A DNA stretch of 64,000 nt, from the NCBI RefSeq assembly GCF_900169785.1, contig NZ_FWER01000007.1, positions 62,001 to 126,000 of the forward strand, written 5' to 3'. The notes under the pieces were generated by a model. It did not search any database and had not been told where the DNA came from. It was given only the letters and a program-made list of their open reading frames with translations. A program made the position numbers and the translations under genes. Source of the DNA: Rhizobium sullae. GTDB lineage: Bacteria > Pseudomonadota > Alphaproteobacteria > Rhizobiales > Rhizobiaceae. Numbering within the stretch: the stretch's first letter is position 1; each line of letters opens with the position of its first letter. Below are positions 9,527 to 18,144 of this stretch, piece by piece.

Positions 9527-10360
9527 TTAGCCGAGCTGCCGTTCGATCGCCTTTGCCGCCTGCCAGATTTCCTCCATCCGCTCCAGCGTTGCTGCTTCCA
9601 GCGTTTCACCGTCTGCTTCAAGTGTTCTTTCGATGTGATTGAATCGGCGGCGGAATTTTTTGTTCGTGCCGCGTAGCGCTTGTTCGGGATCGGCTTTCAC
9701 GTGCCGGCCGATATTGGCAATGGCGAAGATCAGGTCGCCGAGTTCGTCGCTGACTTTCGCGTGATTGCCCTCCTTCAGCGCGGCACGAAGCTCGCCGATC
9801 TCTTCCTCGATCTTGTCCAGGATCGGTTCCGGTGCCGACCAGTCAAAGCCAACCTTTGCGGCGCGTTCCTGCAGCTTCAGCGCTTCTGTCAGCGCAGGAA
9901 AGCTTCGCTGCACGGAGCCAAGAAAGCCAGCCTTGAAGTCGTCGCCGATCCCGCGCTTTACCCGCCGCTCGGCGCGCTCGCGTTTTTCCGCCTGCTTGAT
10001 CTCGTCCCACTGCTTTCGGACAAGCTCCGGAGTGCCGGCATTGGACCGCGCAAAGACATGGGGGTGGCGGCGGATCATCTTGCGCGTGATGGCTGCGACG
10101 ACGTCGCCGAAGGTGAATTCGCCGGCTTCCTCGGCCATGCGGGCATGGAAGACGACCTGCAGCAGCAGATCGCCCAGTTCCTCGCAGAGATCGTCCATGT
10201 CGTTGCGTTCGATCGCGTCAGAAACCTCGTAGGCTTCCTCGATCGTGTAGGGCTTGATCGTTTCGAAGGTTTGGACGACGTCCCAGGGGCATCCGGTTTC
10301 GGGATCGCGCAATGCGGCCATGATCTCGATCAGGCGCGAAATGTCTTTTGAAGCTTCCAT
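9527..10360 (-). CDS. mazG: Nucleoside triphosphate pyrophosphohydrolase MazG
   Basis: A 277-residue protein with two MazG repeats. The first carries GCPWDVVQTFETIKPYTIEE, with metal-binding acidic residues in EEAYEVSDAI and EELGDLLLQVVFHA. The second carries RAAKVGFDW and EEIGELRAALKEGN plus DELGDLIFAIANIGRH. MazG hydrolyses (d)NTPs to monophosphates, removing damaged or unwanted nucleotides and affecting ppGpp levels in E. coli. It is on the opposite strand to hflX, ending head to head with it (tail-to-tail gap seven bases). A deaminase-like gene lies six bases upstream in the same direction, so the two are probably cotranscribed and both act on nucleotides. Confidence 0.95.
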   Translation of the reverse strand: MEASKDISRLIEIMAALRDPETGCPWDVVQTFETIKPYTIEEAYEVSDAIERNDMDDLCEELGDLLLQVVFHARMAEEAGEFTFGDVVAAITRKMIRRHPHVFARSNAGTPELVRKQWDEIKQAEKRERAERRVKRGIGDDFKAGFLGSVQRSFPALTEALKLQERAAKVGFDWSAPEPILDKIEEEIGELRAALKEGNHAKVSDELGDLIFAIANIGRHVKADPEQALRGTNKKFRRRFNHIERTLEADGETLEAATLERMEEIWQAAKAIERQLG

Positions 10361-10366
10361 GATATC

Positions 10367-10954
10367 TCAGTTCAAGGGGATGGCATTGGCGTCTTTGGAC
10401 GCCTGATAGGTGTCGGACAGCGCATCGTAGCGGGCCCTAATGCGGGTGGCTTGCGCTTTCAGGCCAGCTTTCAACGGTTCGTCCTCGGTCTCGATGAGAT
10501 CGGCGATCGCAAAACTGTTCCAGAAGGCGTTCTGGCGGCGGTATCCGCCGGGTTCGAGGCCGAAGACCTCTTTCAGAATCTTCAGATCGTGGGGGATGGC
10601 GAAGCTGTCGCGCGAATCCTCGTGGCTGAAGAAGTAATAGAAATTATCGAAGCCCGCCCAGGTGATCGCAGACATGCACATGCTGCAGGGTTCGTGAGTC
10701 GAGACAAAGATGAGCTCCTTGGTCGAAGGCTTGTCGGAGAGTTCGTAGAAACGCTTCAGCGTGTGGATTTCGCCATGCCAGAGCGGATTTTCCAGCTCGT
10801 TGTTCGTTTCTGCAACGATAAGCGAAAGGTCGGACTTGCGCAGGACCGCCGCCCCGAAGACCTTGTTGCCCTCGGAAACGCCGAGTTCGGTGATCGGCAG
10901 GATATGCTTCTCGATGACTTCGAGAAGGCGGGAAACAATCGTCTTTTCCGGCAT
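10367..10954 (-). CDS. Nucleoside/cytidine deaminase-family zinc enzyme
   Basis: A 195-residue member of the cytidine/deoxycytidylate deaminase superfamily. The zinc site is visible: HGE in ENPLWHGEIHTL (His ligand and catalytic Glu) and PCxxC in STHEPCSMCMSAITW (two Cys ligands). It is longer than simple nucleoside deaminases (about 150-160 residues), with an extra C-terminal helical region of about 60 residues. Substrate cannot be told from sequence; guanine, cytosine or a modified base are possible. It ends six bases before mazG and probably forms a two-gene unit with it, consistent with a nucleotide clean-up role (inference). Start ATG is preceded by GGGAGAAAG. Confidence 0.85.
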   Translation of the reverse strand: MPEKTIVSRLLEVIEKHILPITELGVSEGNKVFGAAVLRKSDLSLIVAETNNELENPLWHGEIHTLKRFYELSDKPSTKELIFVSTHEPCSMCMSAITWAGFDNFYYFFSHEDSRDSFAIPHDLKILKEVFGLEPGGYRRQNAFWNSFAIADLIETEDEPLKAGLKAQATRIRARYDALSDTYQASKDANAIPLN

Positions 10955-11202
10955 GGCTTTCTCCCTGTTTCGTGCAGTTTACCGGTTGCCGCCGGGAAGC
11001 GGAATGGATGGTCCCGCCGAATCTGCGCATTTGTCACCACCTTATGAATGGGCTGCACCATTTTCCAACGACCGGGCGACTTTTCTCAAATCCTTGAGGT
11101 GGCGAGCAAAAGAATACGCGCCCGGCGGGGCATTCGAATTTCTGTTTCTTCAATCCGTTGACGGTAAAAGGCATAGTCGGCCCACTTCGAAGTGGAACGA
11201 TA

Positions 11203-12639
11203 ATGCCTTCCAGCAACGAACAGCTATCGGTATTTCCCGCATTCTTCCGTGTGGAAGGGCGGATTGCAGCCGTATTCGGCAATGGAGACGAGGCCTTCGC
11301 CAAGGTGCGTCTGCTGCTGAACACGCGCGCCCGCATCGTTGCTTATGCGGAACATCCCGAGGCCGACTATCACTCCTTCCTGATTTCCAACCGCATCGAA
11401 ACGGTTCGTGCGCCTTTCTCGCCCGCGCAAGTGGACGGTGCAACGCTCGTTTTCGCCGCGACGGGCGACGCTGCCGAAGATCGAGCGATCGTGGAAGCTG
11501 CCCAGGCGGCCAGAATTCCGGCCAATGCGGTCGACCAGCCGGACTATTGCGATTTCTTCACGCCGGCTCTCGTCAATCGCGCGCCGGTCGCCGTTGCGAT
11601 CGGCACGGAGGGCGCCGGTCCGGTGCTTGCCCAGATGATCCGCGCGCAGGTCGACCAGTTGCTCTCGCCGTCGCTCGGCCGTCTGGCGGACCTTGCGGCG
11701 AGCTACCGCAAGACCGTCGAGCATCTCGTTCCGCGCGGCGTCGCCCGCAGGGTCTTCTGGCGCCGTTTCTTCTCGGGCGCGGTGGCGGATGCGGTCGCGA
11801 ACGGTAATCTTCCCGAAGCACGCCGCGCCGCAAACGGCCTGCTGCGCTCCGCGGAAAAAATTGAAGGCCGTGTCTGGCTCGTCGGCGCCGGTCCGGGTGC
11901 CGAGGATCTGCTGACGTTGCGCGCCCAGCGGGTCATGATGGAAGCCGACGCCATCGTTTTCGATGCGCTGGTGCCGCAGACGATCGTTGATATGGGCCGC
12001 CGCGATGCCGAGCGCCTTTCGGTCGGTAAACGCAAGGGTTGCCATTCGAAATCGCAGGAAGAGATTAACGATCTGCTGGTCCAGCTTGGACGCCAAGGCA
12101 AGCGAGTCGTGCGCCTGAAATCCGGCGATCCGCTGGTTTATGGCCGGGCAGGGGAAGAGATGGCGGCGCTGCGTGCGGCAGGCATCGGCTACGAGGTCGT
12201 TCCGGGCATCACCTCCGCTTTGGCTGCCGCAGCCGATTTCGAGCTGCCGCTGACGCTGCGCGGCGTTGCCTCGTCGCTGGTCTTCACGACAGGGCATGAC
12301 CTGACCGGCGACGTGCTGCCGGATTGGGCAAGCCTTGCCGTGTCGGGCGCGACGATCGCCGTATATATGGGCCGCACCGTCGCGGCCTCGGTCGCCGCGC
12401 GGCTGATCAATGCCGGGCTTCCCGCCGAGACGACCGTTGCGGTCGTCGAGAACGCCAGCCGCCGCGATCGCCGTCTGCTGCATGGCATCTTGCGTGATCT
12501 TCCCGACCTGCAGCATCGTGACGAGTTGACCGGACCGGTCATGGTCATTATCGGCGATGCGGTCGCAGGCGCCAATTTCGAACTGTCCGAGCCGCTGGTG
12601 CGCCATGAGGCGACCGCGCCGGAATTTGCAAGGAGCTGA
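11203..12639 (+). CDS. cysG: Siroheme synthase CysG (dehydrogenase/ferrochelatase plus uroporphyrinogen-III methyltransferase)
   Basis: A 478-residue two-domain protein. The N-terminal ~200 residues match the precorrin-2 dehydrogenase/ferrochelatase (MPSSNEQLSVFPAFFRVEGR, then AAVFGNGDEAFAKVRLLL, NAVDQPDYCDFFTPALVNR). The C-terminal half is uroporphyrinogen-III C-methyltransferase with VWLVGAGPGAEDLLTLRAQR, RLKSGDPLVYGRAGEE and YEVVPGITSALAAAA. The enzyme makes siroheme, the cofactor of the sulfite reductase encoded 0.3 kb downstream. ATG 11203 is chosen because it begins the conserved part; an upstream ATG at 11158 adds 15 unrelated residues. First gene of a four-gene cluster with DUF2849, cysI and DUF934. 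Confidence 0.96.
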   Translation: MPSSNEQLSVFPAFFRVEGRIAAVFGNGDEAFAKVRLLLNTRARIVAYAEHPEADYHSFLISNRIETVRAPFSPAQVDGATLVFAATGDAAEDRAIVEAAQAARIPANAVDQPDYCDFFTPALVNRAPVAVAIGTEGAGPVLAQMIRAQVDQLLSPSLGRLADLAASYRKTVEHLVPRGVARRVFWRRFFSGAVADAVANGNLPEARRAANGLLRSAEKIEGRVWLVGAGPGAEDLLTLRAQRVMMEADAIVFDALVPQTIVDMGRRDAERLSVGKRKGCHSKSQEEINDLLVQLGRQGKRVVRLKSGDPLVYGRAGEEMAALRAAGIGYEVVPGITSALAAAADFELPLTLRGVASSLVFTTGHDLTGDVLPDWASLAVSGATIAVYMGRTVAASVAARLINAGLPAETTVAVVENASRRDRRLLHGILRDLPDLQHRDELTGPVMVIIGDAVAGANFELSEPLVRHEATAPEFARS

Positions 12640-12641
12640 AC

Positions 12642-12956
12642 ATGGTCGACAAGGTTCTGACCGCCAACAGGCTGACGGACGGCGTGGCCGTATGGCTGAA
12701 CGCCGGCGGCGAATGGGTAACCTCGCTGCAGGGTGCGCTCGTTGCCCGCCATGCCGAGGCCGTGACCGCCTTGGAAGAGATCGGCAAGAAATCCTATGCC
12801 GAGAACAAGGTCGTTGACGTTGCCGTCATCGAAGTTCAGGAAACCAACGGCGTTCTATGGCCGCTCCGCCTTCGCGAGCGCATCCGCGCCCAGGGCCCGA
12901 CCATGGAATATGCGCCGGGCTACAAGCCGGCCGATCCCGAATTCATTGCAGTCTGA
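12642..12956 (+). CDS. DUF2849 protein of the sulfite reductase cluster
   Basis: A 104-residue soluble protein beginning MVDKVLTANRLTDGVAVWL, two bases after cysG and eight before cysI. It matches the small uncharacterised family DUF2849, found mostly in alphaproteobacteria beside cysG and cysI. There are no cysteines, no membrane segment and no signal peptide. Many aromatic and charged residues lie at the end (GPTMEYAPGYKPADPEF). Context suggests an accessory role in siroheme or sulfite reductase function, but no activity can be read from the sequence. Start codon ATG with AAGGAG eight bases before it. Confidence 0.85.
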   Translation: MVDKVLTANRLTDGVAVWLNAGGEWVTSLQGALVARHAEAVTALEEIGKKSYAENKVVDVAVIEVQETNGVLWPLRLRERIRAQGPTMEYAPGYKPADPEFIAV

Positions 12957-12964
12957 GGAAGCTG

Positions 12965-14635
12965 ATGTACCGTTACGACGAATTTGACCACGCCTTTGTC
13001 GCCGAGCGCGTCGAGCAGTTTCGCGACCAGGTTCAGCGCCGACTGTCCGGTGAGCTTGCCGAGGATGCGTTCAAGCCGCTGCGCCTGATGAACGGCGTCT
13101 ATCTACAGCTTCATGCCTATATGCTGCGCATCGCGATTCCTTATGGCACGCTCTCCTCGCGCCAGATGCGTATGCTCGCCCATATCGCCCGCACCTATGA
13201 CCGCGGCTACGGCCACTTCACGACCCGCCAGAACCTGCAGTTCAACTGGCCGAAGCTCTGCGACATGCCCGATGTGCTCGCCGACCTGGCAACCGTCGAG
13301 ATGCATGCGATGCAGACTTCCGGCAATTGCATTCGCAACGTGACGGCCGATCATTTCGCCGGCGCCGCCGCGGACGAAGTCGCCGATCCGCGCCCCTATG
13401 CGGAAATCCTGCGCCAGTGGTCGTCCGTGCATCCGGAATTCTCTTTCCTGCCGCGCAAGTTCAAGATCGCCGTAACCGGCGCCGAGCGTGACCGCGCCGC
13501 GATCCAGGTCCACGACATCGGCCTGCACCTGAAGAAGAACGACAAGGGCGAGATCGGTTTTGCCGTCTATGTCGGGGGTGGCCAGGGTCGCACGCCGATG
13601 ATCGCCAAGCTGATTCGCGACTTCCTGCCGGAAGAGGACCTTCTTTCCTATACGACCGCGATCATGCGCGTTTATAACCTGCACGGCCGCCGCGACAACA
13701 AGTACAAGGCGCGCATCAAGATCCTCGTGCACGAAACCGGCGCCGAAGAACTGGCGCGCCAGGTCGAGGTGGAGTTTGCGCAGCTCAAGGATACCGAGCT
13801 GAAGCTGCCGGAAAAGGACGTTCAGGCGATCACCGCCTATTTCGCGCCGCCCGCGCTGCCCGAGCGTGCTGAAGGTTGGGAGAACCTTGCCCGCTGGAAG
13901 AAGGCCGATCCGGCTTTTTCCCGCTGGGTGCTGCAGAACGTGGCGCCGCACAAGAACCCCGATTACGGCATGGTGACGATCTCGCTGAAGCCGATCGGCG
14001 GCATTCCGGGCGATGCCTCCGACGCGCAGATGGATGCCGTTGCCGATATCGCCGAGGAATATGCCTTCGACGAAATCCGTGTGAGCCACGAACAGAACCT
14101 CATCCTGCCGCATGTGGCGCTGGCCGATCTGGAAGCCGTCTATCGCGGCCTGGTCGCGGCCGGTCTCGAAACCGCCAATGCCGGCCTCATCACGGATATC
14201 ATTGCCTGTCCCGGGCTGGACTACTGTGCGCTCGCCAATGCACGCTCCATTCCGGTTGCGCAGGAAATCTCCAGGCGGTTCGGCGATCCGGCGCGTCAGG
14301 CCGAGATCGGCGAGCTGAAGATCAAGATTTCCGGCTGCATCAACGCCTGCGGACATCACCATGTCGGCCATATCGGCTTGCTGGGCGTCGAAAAGAAGGG
14401 TGCCGAACTCTACCAGATCACTCTTGGCGGCTCCGGTGACGAGCACACCTCGATCGGCGAGATTATCGGCCGGGGCTTCGAACCGGACAAGGTGACGGAC
14501 GCGATCGAGACGATCGTCGATACCTATCTCGGCTTGCGTCAGGCCCCATCGGAAACCTTCCTCGCCGCCTACCGCCGCGTCGGACCGCAGCCCTTCAAGG
14601 ATGCGCTCTATGGCGCGGCTGCGGAAGCGGCATAA
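12965..14635 (+). CDS. cysI: Sulfite reductase hemoprotein (nitrite/sulfite reductase family)
   Basis: A 556-residue siroheme/4Fe-4S reductase with two ferredoxin-like repeats. The siroheme-binding part has YGHFTTRQNLQFNWPKL (about 80-96). The cluster ligands are CPGLDYC (CX5C) and CINAC (CX3C) near residues 415-460. It reduces sulfite to sulfide for cysteine synthesis. No flavoprotein subunit cysJ lies nearby, so electrons probably come from ferredoxin or another donor (inference). In alphaproteobacteria this cysI always sits with DUF2849 and DUF934. ATG at 12965 has GAGGAAGC just upstream; a longer frame from 12857 overlaps the previous gene and is rejected. Assimilatory nitrite reductase is the main alternative, made less likely by the cysG/DUF934 context. 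Confidence 0.94.
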   Translation: MYRYDEFDHAFVAERVEQFRDQVQRRLSGELAEDAFKPLRLMNGVYLQLHAYMLRIAIPYGTLSSRQMRMLAHIARTYDRGYGHFTTRQNLQFNWPKLCDMPDVLADLATVEMHAMQTSGNCIRNVTADHFAGAAADEVADPRPYAEILRQWSSVHPEFSFLPRKFKIAVTGAERDRAAIQVHDIGLHLKKNDKGEIGFAVYVGGGQGRTPMIAKLIRDFLPEEDLLSYTTAIMRVYNLHGRRDNKYKARIKILVHETGAEELARQVEVEFAQLKDTELKLPEKDVQAITAYFAPPALPERAEGWENLARWKKADPAFSRWVLQNVAPHKNPDYGMVTISLKPIGGIPGDASDAQMDAVADIAEEYAFDEIRVSHEQNLILPHVALADLEAVYRGLVAAGLETANAGLITDIIACPGLDYCALANARSIPVAQEISRRFGDPARQAEIGELKIKISGCINACGHHHVGHIGLLGVEKKGAELYQITLGGSGDEHTSIGEIIGRGFEPDKVTDAIETIVDTYLGLRQAPSETFLAAYRRVGPQPFKDALYGAAAEAA

Positions 14636-14648
14636 GGAGGGGATGATG

Positions 14649-15158
14649 ATGAAGATCTGGAGAGAAGTCGGTTTTGCCGCCAGCGATCCCTGGGTGATCG
14701 AAACCGAAGAGGTGAAAGCGGAGGGCGATCAGAAGCCGCTGCTCGGCCTCGACGAATTGATCGCAAAGGCCGGCGAGAGCAACGATGTCGGCCTCGGCGT
14801 GCTGATCAAGCCGGCCGACGACGTCCGCAAGCTTGAGCCGTACCTCGATCGCCTCGATATCGTCGCCGTTGCCTTCCCGGCATTCAGTGACGGCCGTGCT
14901 TTCAGCCATGCCTCGCTGCTGCGCGAGCGGCTCGGTTATGCCAAGGAACTGCGGGCTGTGGGCGATGTGCTCATCGACCAGATCCCGCTGATGCTGCGCG
15001 TCGGAATCGACAGCTTCACCGTGACCAACGAAACGGCCCTCAAGCGCCTTTCCGAGAACCGGCTGCCCGGAATTCCGCATCATTATCAGCCGGCTGCGCG
15101 TGACGCGGAGGCCGGCAAGGGCTATAGTTGGCGCCGTCAGGCGAAGCCGGCGGCATAA
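14649..15158 (+). CDS. DUF934 protein, sulfite reductase-linked
   Basis: A 169-residue protein starting MKIWREVGFAASDPW that matches DUF934, a family of oxidoreductase-associated proteins encoded next to cysI and often cysH. A strong AAGGAGG lies at 14634-14640, followed by three consecutive ATGs (14643, 14646, 14649); the last has the best spacing and matches the family start. The middle part (ERLGYAKELRAVGDVLIDQI then LMLRVGIDSFTV) is the conserved core. It has no cysteine or cofactor motif that I can see. Function unknown; the context says sulfate/sulfite assimilation. cysH, which follows in many relatives, is absent here. Confidence 0.88.
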   Translation: MKIWREVGFAASDPWVIETEEVKAEGDQKPLLGLDELIAKAGESNDVGLGVLIKPADDVRKLEPYLDRLDIVAVAFPAFSDGRAFSHASLLRERLGYAKELRAVGDVLIDQIPLMLRVGIDSFTVTNETALKRLSENRLPGIPHHYQPAARDAEAGKGYSWRRQAKPAA

Positions 15159-15194
15159 TGCCGGCTCGCCGTCTCTGATGACGGAAGCGATGCA

Positions 15195-16406
15195 ATGAAA
15201 CATTTCGAAGTGGCGGTGATTGGCGGCGGTCTCGCCGGCATGGTGGCCGCGATCGCACTGGCTCGCGGCGGCCGTAGCGTGGCGCTGATTGCCCCTACCG
15301 CGGCGACCGGGGACCAGCGCACGACGGCGCTGATGGATCAGTCGATCCGCTTCCTCGATCGCTTGTCTCTATGGGACAAGCTGAAGCCTGAAACCGCGCC
15401 GCTGAAGAGCATGCGCATCATCGACGCCACGAATCGGCTGCTGCGTGCGCCAGCCACGACCTTCCGCGCCGCCGAAATCGGTCTCGACGCCTTCGGTTAC
15501 AATTTCCCGAACAAGGCTCTGACCGGCGTGCTTGAGACTGCCGTCGCCATAGAAGGCAATATCACGCGATTCACCTCTTATGCCGACAGCATCGATATAG
15601 GCGAGAATGCCGTTTCCATCGCGCTCGCAGGCGGCGAGGTTCTGTCTGCGGATTTCGCCGCCGGCGCCGACGGCCGCAAGTCGAAGCTTAGGGAAGCAGC
15701 CGGCATCGGTGCCCGCAACTGGTCCTATCCACAGTCGGCCATGGTGCTGAACTTCGGCCATTCGCTGCCGCACGAAAACATCTCGACGGAATTTCACACC
15801 GAGAGCGGCCCCTTCACTCAGGTACCCTTGCCAGGCAATCGCTCCAGCCTCGTCTGGGTCCAGGATCCGTCGGATGCCGCCGCTGGCCTCGAATTGTCGC
15901 TTGCTGAATTGAGCAATGTCGTCGAAGGGCGGATGCAGTCGATCCTCGGCAAGGTGAGCGTCGAGGAAGGCGTACAGGTCTGGCCGCTTTCGGGCATGAT
16001 GGCGCACCGCTTCGGCAAGGGCCGGATGGCGCTGATCGGAGAGGCCGCGCACGTCTTCCCGCCGATCGGGGCGCAGGGCCTCAATCTCAGCCTGCGCGAT
16101 ATCATGGCGCTGGCAGATATTCTCTGCCACCGCGCCGAAATACCGACACCGGCCGATTCGGGCGATCGGTTCGACCGAAGGCGCCGCGCCGACATCATGA
16201 CGCGAACGGCGAGCGTCGATTTGCTGAACCGCTCGCTTCTGTCTGGTTTCCTGCCGGTCCAGATGCTGCGCGCTGCGGGCCTTCACATCCTCTCGGCATT
16301 TCCGCCGCTTCGCAGCGTCGTCATGCGTGAAGGCATCGAGCCGGGCGGCGGCTTCCGCGATATTCCAAGCGCCTTACGGGAAAAATTCAGCCGAAGGAAA
16401 GCCTGA
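15195..16406 (+). CDS. UbiH/VisC-family FAD-dependent monooxygenase
   Basis: A 403-residue flavoprotein hydroxylase. It has the dinucleotide-binding motif IGGGLAGMVAAIALARGG at the N-terminus and the second FAD motif GRMALIGEAAHVFPPIGAQG followed by LNLSLRDI near residue 285, which is the UbiH/UbiF/VisC/Coq6 pattern. Family members hydroxylate the ubiquinone ring at C5, C6 or C7; which position is used here cannot be told. It lies 36 bases after the DUF934 gene in the same direction, but with no obvious link to sulfur assimilation. Start ATG has GGAAGCG ahead. It converges with ccdA five bases after its stop. Confidence 0.9.
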   Translation: MKHFEVAVIGGGLAGMVAAIALARGGRSVALIAPTAATGDQRTTALMDQSIRFLDRLSLWDKLKPETAPLKSMRIIDATNRLLRAPATTFRAAEIGLDAFGYNFPNKALTGVLETAVAIEGNITRFTSYADSIDIGENAVSIALAGGEVLSADFAAGADGRKSKLREAAGIGARNWSYPQSAMVLNFGHSLPHENISTEFHTESGPFTQVPLPGNRSSLVWVQDPSDAAAGLELSLAELSNVVEGRMQSILGKVSVEEGVQVWPLSGMMAHRFGKGRMALIGEAAHVFPPIGAQGLNLSLRDIMALADILCHRAEIPTPADSGDRFDRRRRADIMTRTASVDLLNRSLLSGFLPVQMLRAAGLHILSAFPPLRSVVMREGIEPGGGFRDIPSALREKFSRRKA

Positions 16407-16411
16407 TCCGC

Positions 16412-17161
16412 CTAGCCGATCTGCATCAGGATCGGAAAAGTCTGCTGGAACCAGATGGCGGCATCACTCACGAATCCGAAAATGAAGGCGAGCCCTGTCA
16501 GCACGAGGAAGGCGCCTGTGATTTTTTCGACGGTGCCGAGATGGCGGCGGAAGCGCGCCAGAAAGTTCATGAAGGCGCCGGAGAAGCCGGCGGCGATCCA
16601 GAATGGAATGGCAAGGCCCAGCGAATAGACGGCAAGGAGCCCGGCGCCGGAGCCAACCGTCTCGCGCGATGCCGCGACCGCCAGAATGGCGCCGAGCACC
16701 GGCCCGATGCAGGGCGTCCAGCCGAAGGCGAAGGCAAGTCCCATGATATAGGCGCCGGTCAGCGTCGCCGGCTTGCCGCCGCTCTGGAAGCGGGCCTCGC
16801 GCGCGAAAAGCCCGATTCGGAAGACGCCGAGGAAATTCAGCCCCATGAGGATGATGATGAGGCCGCCGATCTTCGCCAGAAGATCCAGATGCTGGCGCAG
16901 CAGCATGCCGATGCTGGAAGCCCCGGCGCCGAGCGCGACGAAGACCGTGGCGAACCCGAGCGTGAAGAACAGCGCCGAAAACAGCACACCGCGCCGGAAA
17001 TCGGGCGCAACTGCAACAGCATTGCCACCGCGAAACTGCTCGACGGAAATACCTGCCATATAGCAGAGATAGGGCGGAACGAGGGGAAGCACGCAGGGGG
17101 AAAGAAAGGAGAGGGCTCCCGCAAGCAGGGCGCTCAACAGGGAAATATCGGCAATCGACAC
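16412..17161 (-). CDS. ccdA: Cytochrome c biogenesis protein CcdA
   Basis: A 249-residue membrane protein of the CcdA/DsbD family, with about six membrane segments. The redox cysteines are in SFLSPCVLPLVPPYLCYMAG and FGWTPCIGPVLGA. It carries reducing power from cytoplasmic thioredoxin across the membrane to keep apocytochrome c cysteines reduced. The start is a GTG at 17161 (VSIADISLLSALLAG) with GGAGAG just upstream; a longer ATG frame to 17353 runs back toward the tRNA gene, is not hydrophobic and has no family match, so it is rejected. Single gene, convergent with the UbiH-type gene. Confidence 0.94.
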   Translation of the reverse strand: MSIADISLLSALLAGALSFLSPCVLPLVPPYLCYMAGISVEQFRGGNAVAVAPDFRRGVLFSALFFTLGFATVFVALGAGASSIGMLLRQHLDLLAKIGGLIIILMGLNFLGVFRIGLFAREARFQSGGKPATLTGAYIMGLAFAFGWTPCIGPVLGAILAVAASRETVGSGAGLLAVYSLGLAIPFWIAAGFSGAFMNFLARFRRHLGTVEKITGAFLVLTGLAFIFGFVSDAAIWFQQTFPILMQIG

Positions 17162-17355
17162 GCATTCTCTCCGGCTGCAATCCGGCGGATGTTTAGCGCC
17201 GCAACCCGCCGATTGCCAATCACCTTTTCGCGCTCCGGCAAGAAATGTGCCTAACGCGGCGAAAAAGAGAGATTTTTCGGTTGACCGCAATAGGTCGCCT
17301 GCATATGTTCCGCGCACTTCCGGCCGGGGCGGCCTTTCAGCCCAAGGCATCAAGG

Positions 17356-17431
17356 GAGAGCGTAGCTCAGCTGGTAGAGCAACTGACTTTTAATCAGTAG
17401 GTCCCGGGTTCGAGCCCCGGCGCTCTCACCA
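17356..17431 (+). tRNA. tRNA-Lys (anticodon TTT)
   Basis: A complete cloverleaf: acceptor stem GAGAGCG (17356-17362) with CGCTCTC (17421-17427), anticodon stem ACTGA/TCAGT around the loop CTTTTAA with anticodon TTT at 17389-17391, T arm CCGGG-TTCGAGC-CCCGG, discriminator A and encoded CCA. Its last 29 bases plus one are repeated at 18448-18477, which marks it as an integration site. Confidence 0.98.
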
Positions 17432-17432
17432 A
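17403..17432 (+). repeat. att-like direct repeat, copy 1 (inside tRNA-Lys 3' end)
   Basis: Thirty bases covering the T arm, acceptor 3' strand and CCA of tRNA-Lys. They are identical to 18448-18477 except for one C/T change (17411 versus 18456). A tRNA 3'-end duplication is the classic footprint of integrase-mediated insertion. Confidence 0.85.
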
Positions 17433-17641
17433 GGATTTCAATGACTTGGTGAAGAATCATATATTTGGTGACTGCTCCAGTCGCCACGGAGGGGGCTTTC
17501 CGGGCCCGTCCGCAATCAAATTGCATGTTTCAGACAGCGGGAATCGACCGATCCGAATGATGTTTCCGTCAAAGGGGAACCTCCGAAGCTCCATCCGATA
17601 AGGAGGACCGCATCGCGATATCAAAGGACGAGGCGCGGAAG

Positions 17642-18028
17642 ATGCTCGCCGAAGCATACGCCAACACACCAATCATGCCGGAGACAAAGCACTACACTGA
17701 TGGCCTGCCACACGAGCCGAGCAACCTTCGACAGCTGTTCATAGGCGGCCGGAAAGGCAAGAAGGGTGAAAGCGGGTCCCGGGCCTGGCAAAACATCTAC
17801 ACAGAGAAAGAGAACCGAGAGACATTCAGTCGTGGCCTTGATGCGATGCAAGACACCCACGTGCGTGTCCTCACCGAGGCTATGACCGCGAAGCGCCTCA
17901 GCGAACTCGGGGAGACACGCGGCTACCGTGGCCGGCACGCAATCGATGCTGGGCGCCGTCTTCTCCGAGCAGCGAACGACAACTTCGAAATGGCGATGGA
18001 ATTGGCTCGGTATGCCGCGGAAGAGTGA
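17642..18028 (+). CDS. Hypothetical protein in the tRNA-Lys-flanked insertion
   Basis: A 128-residue charged, soluble protein (LAEAYANTPIMPETKHYTDG near the start; AIDAGRRLLRAANDNFEMAM near the end). I do not recognise the family. It has no signal peptide or membrane segment. A very strong AAGGAGGA lies at 17600-17607, too far from ATG 17642 (34 bases) but ideally placed for the in-frame ATC at 17612; the frame between is open (SKDEARKMLAEAY), so the original start may have been lost or be non-standard. The opposite strand has a 143-codon open frame over the same bases that looks less protein-like. It lies inside the segment bounded by the tRNA 3'-end repeats, so it was probably acquired. Confidence 0.55.
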   Translation: MLAEAYANTPIMPETKHYTDGLPHEPSNLRQLFIGGRKGKKGESGSRAWQNIYTEKENRETFSRGLDAMQDTHVRVLTEAMTAKRLSELGETRGYRGRHAIDAGRRLLRAANDNFEMAMELARYAAEE

Positions 18029-18144
18029 GTAGGGAAGTTTCTCCCAGTTCATCCCCCTTTGAGGATGAAGGGGATGGTGAAGGCCATCTCCGGGCGCACA
18101 TATTGGTTGCGACAGACGCTCGGCCTGCGATGAGCCGGGCGTAA

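Noticed and set aside
10955..11202. SAM-II or other riboswitch upstream of the cysG cluster
   Set aside because: I could not find the conserved pseudoknot sequences; only unstructured sequence is visible by eye.
11224..12606. Long open frame antisense to cysG (460 codons), with a similar one antisense to cysI at 13103-14446
   Set aside because: Both lie over well-conserved genes, have no ribosome binding site and read as low-complexity shadows.
17162..17353. N-terminal extension of ccdA to an ATG at 17353
   Set aside because: The added 64 residues are not hydrophobic and lie in the promoter region near the tRNA; the GTG at 17161 has a good ribosome binding site and the family start.
17621..18052. 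143-codon open frame on the minus strand opposite the 17642 gene
   Set aside because: It lacks a ribosome binding site, is rich in Cys and Leu without a membrane pattern, and the plus-strand frame has a strong Shine-Dalgarno and better composition.
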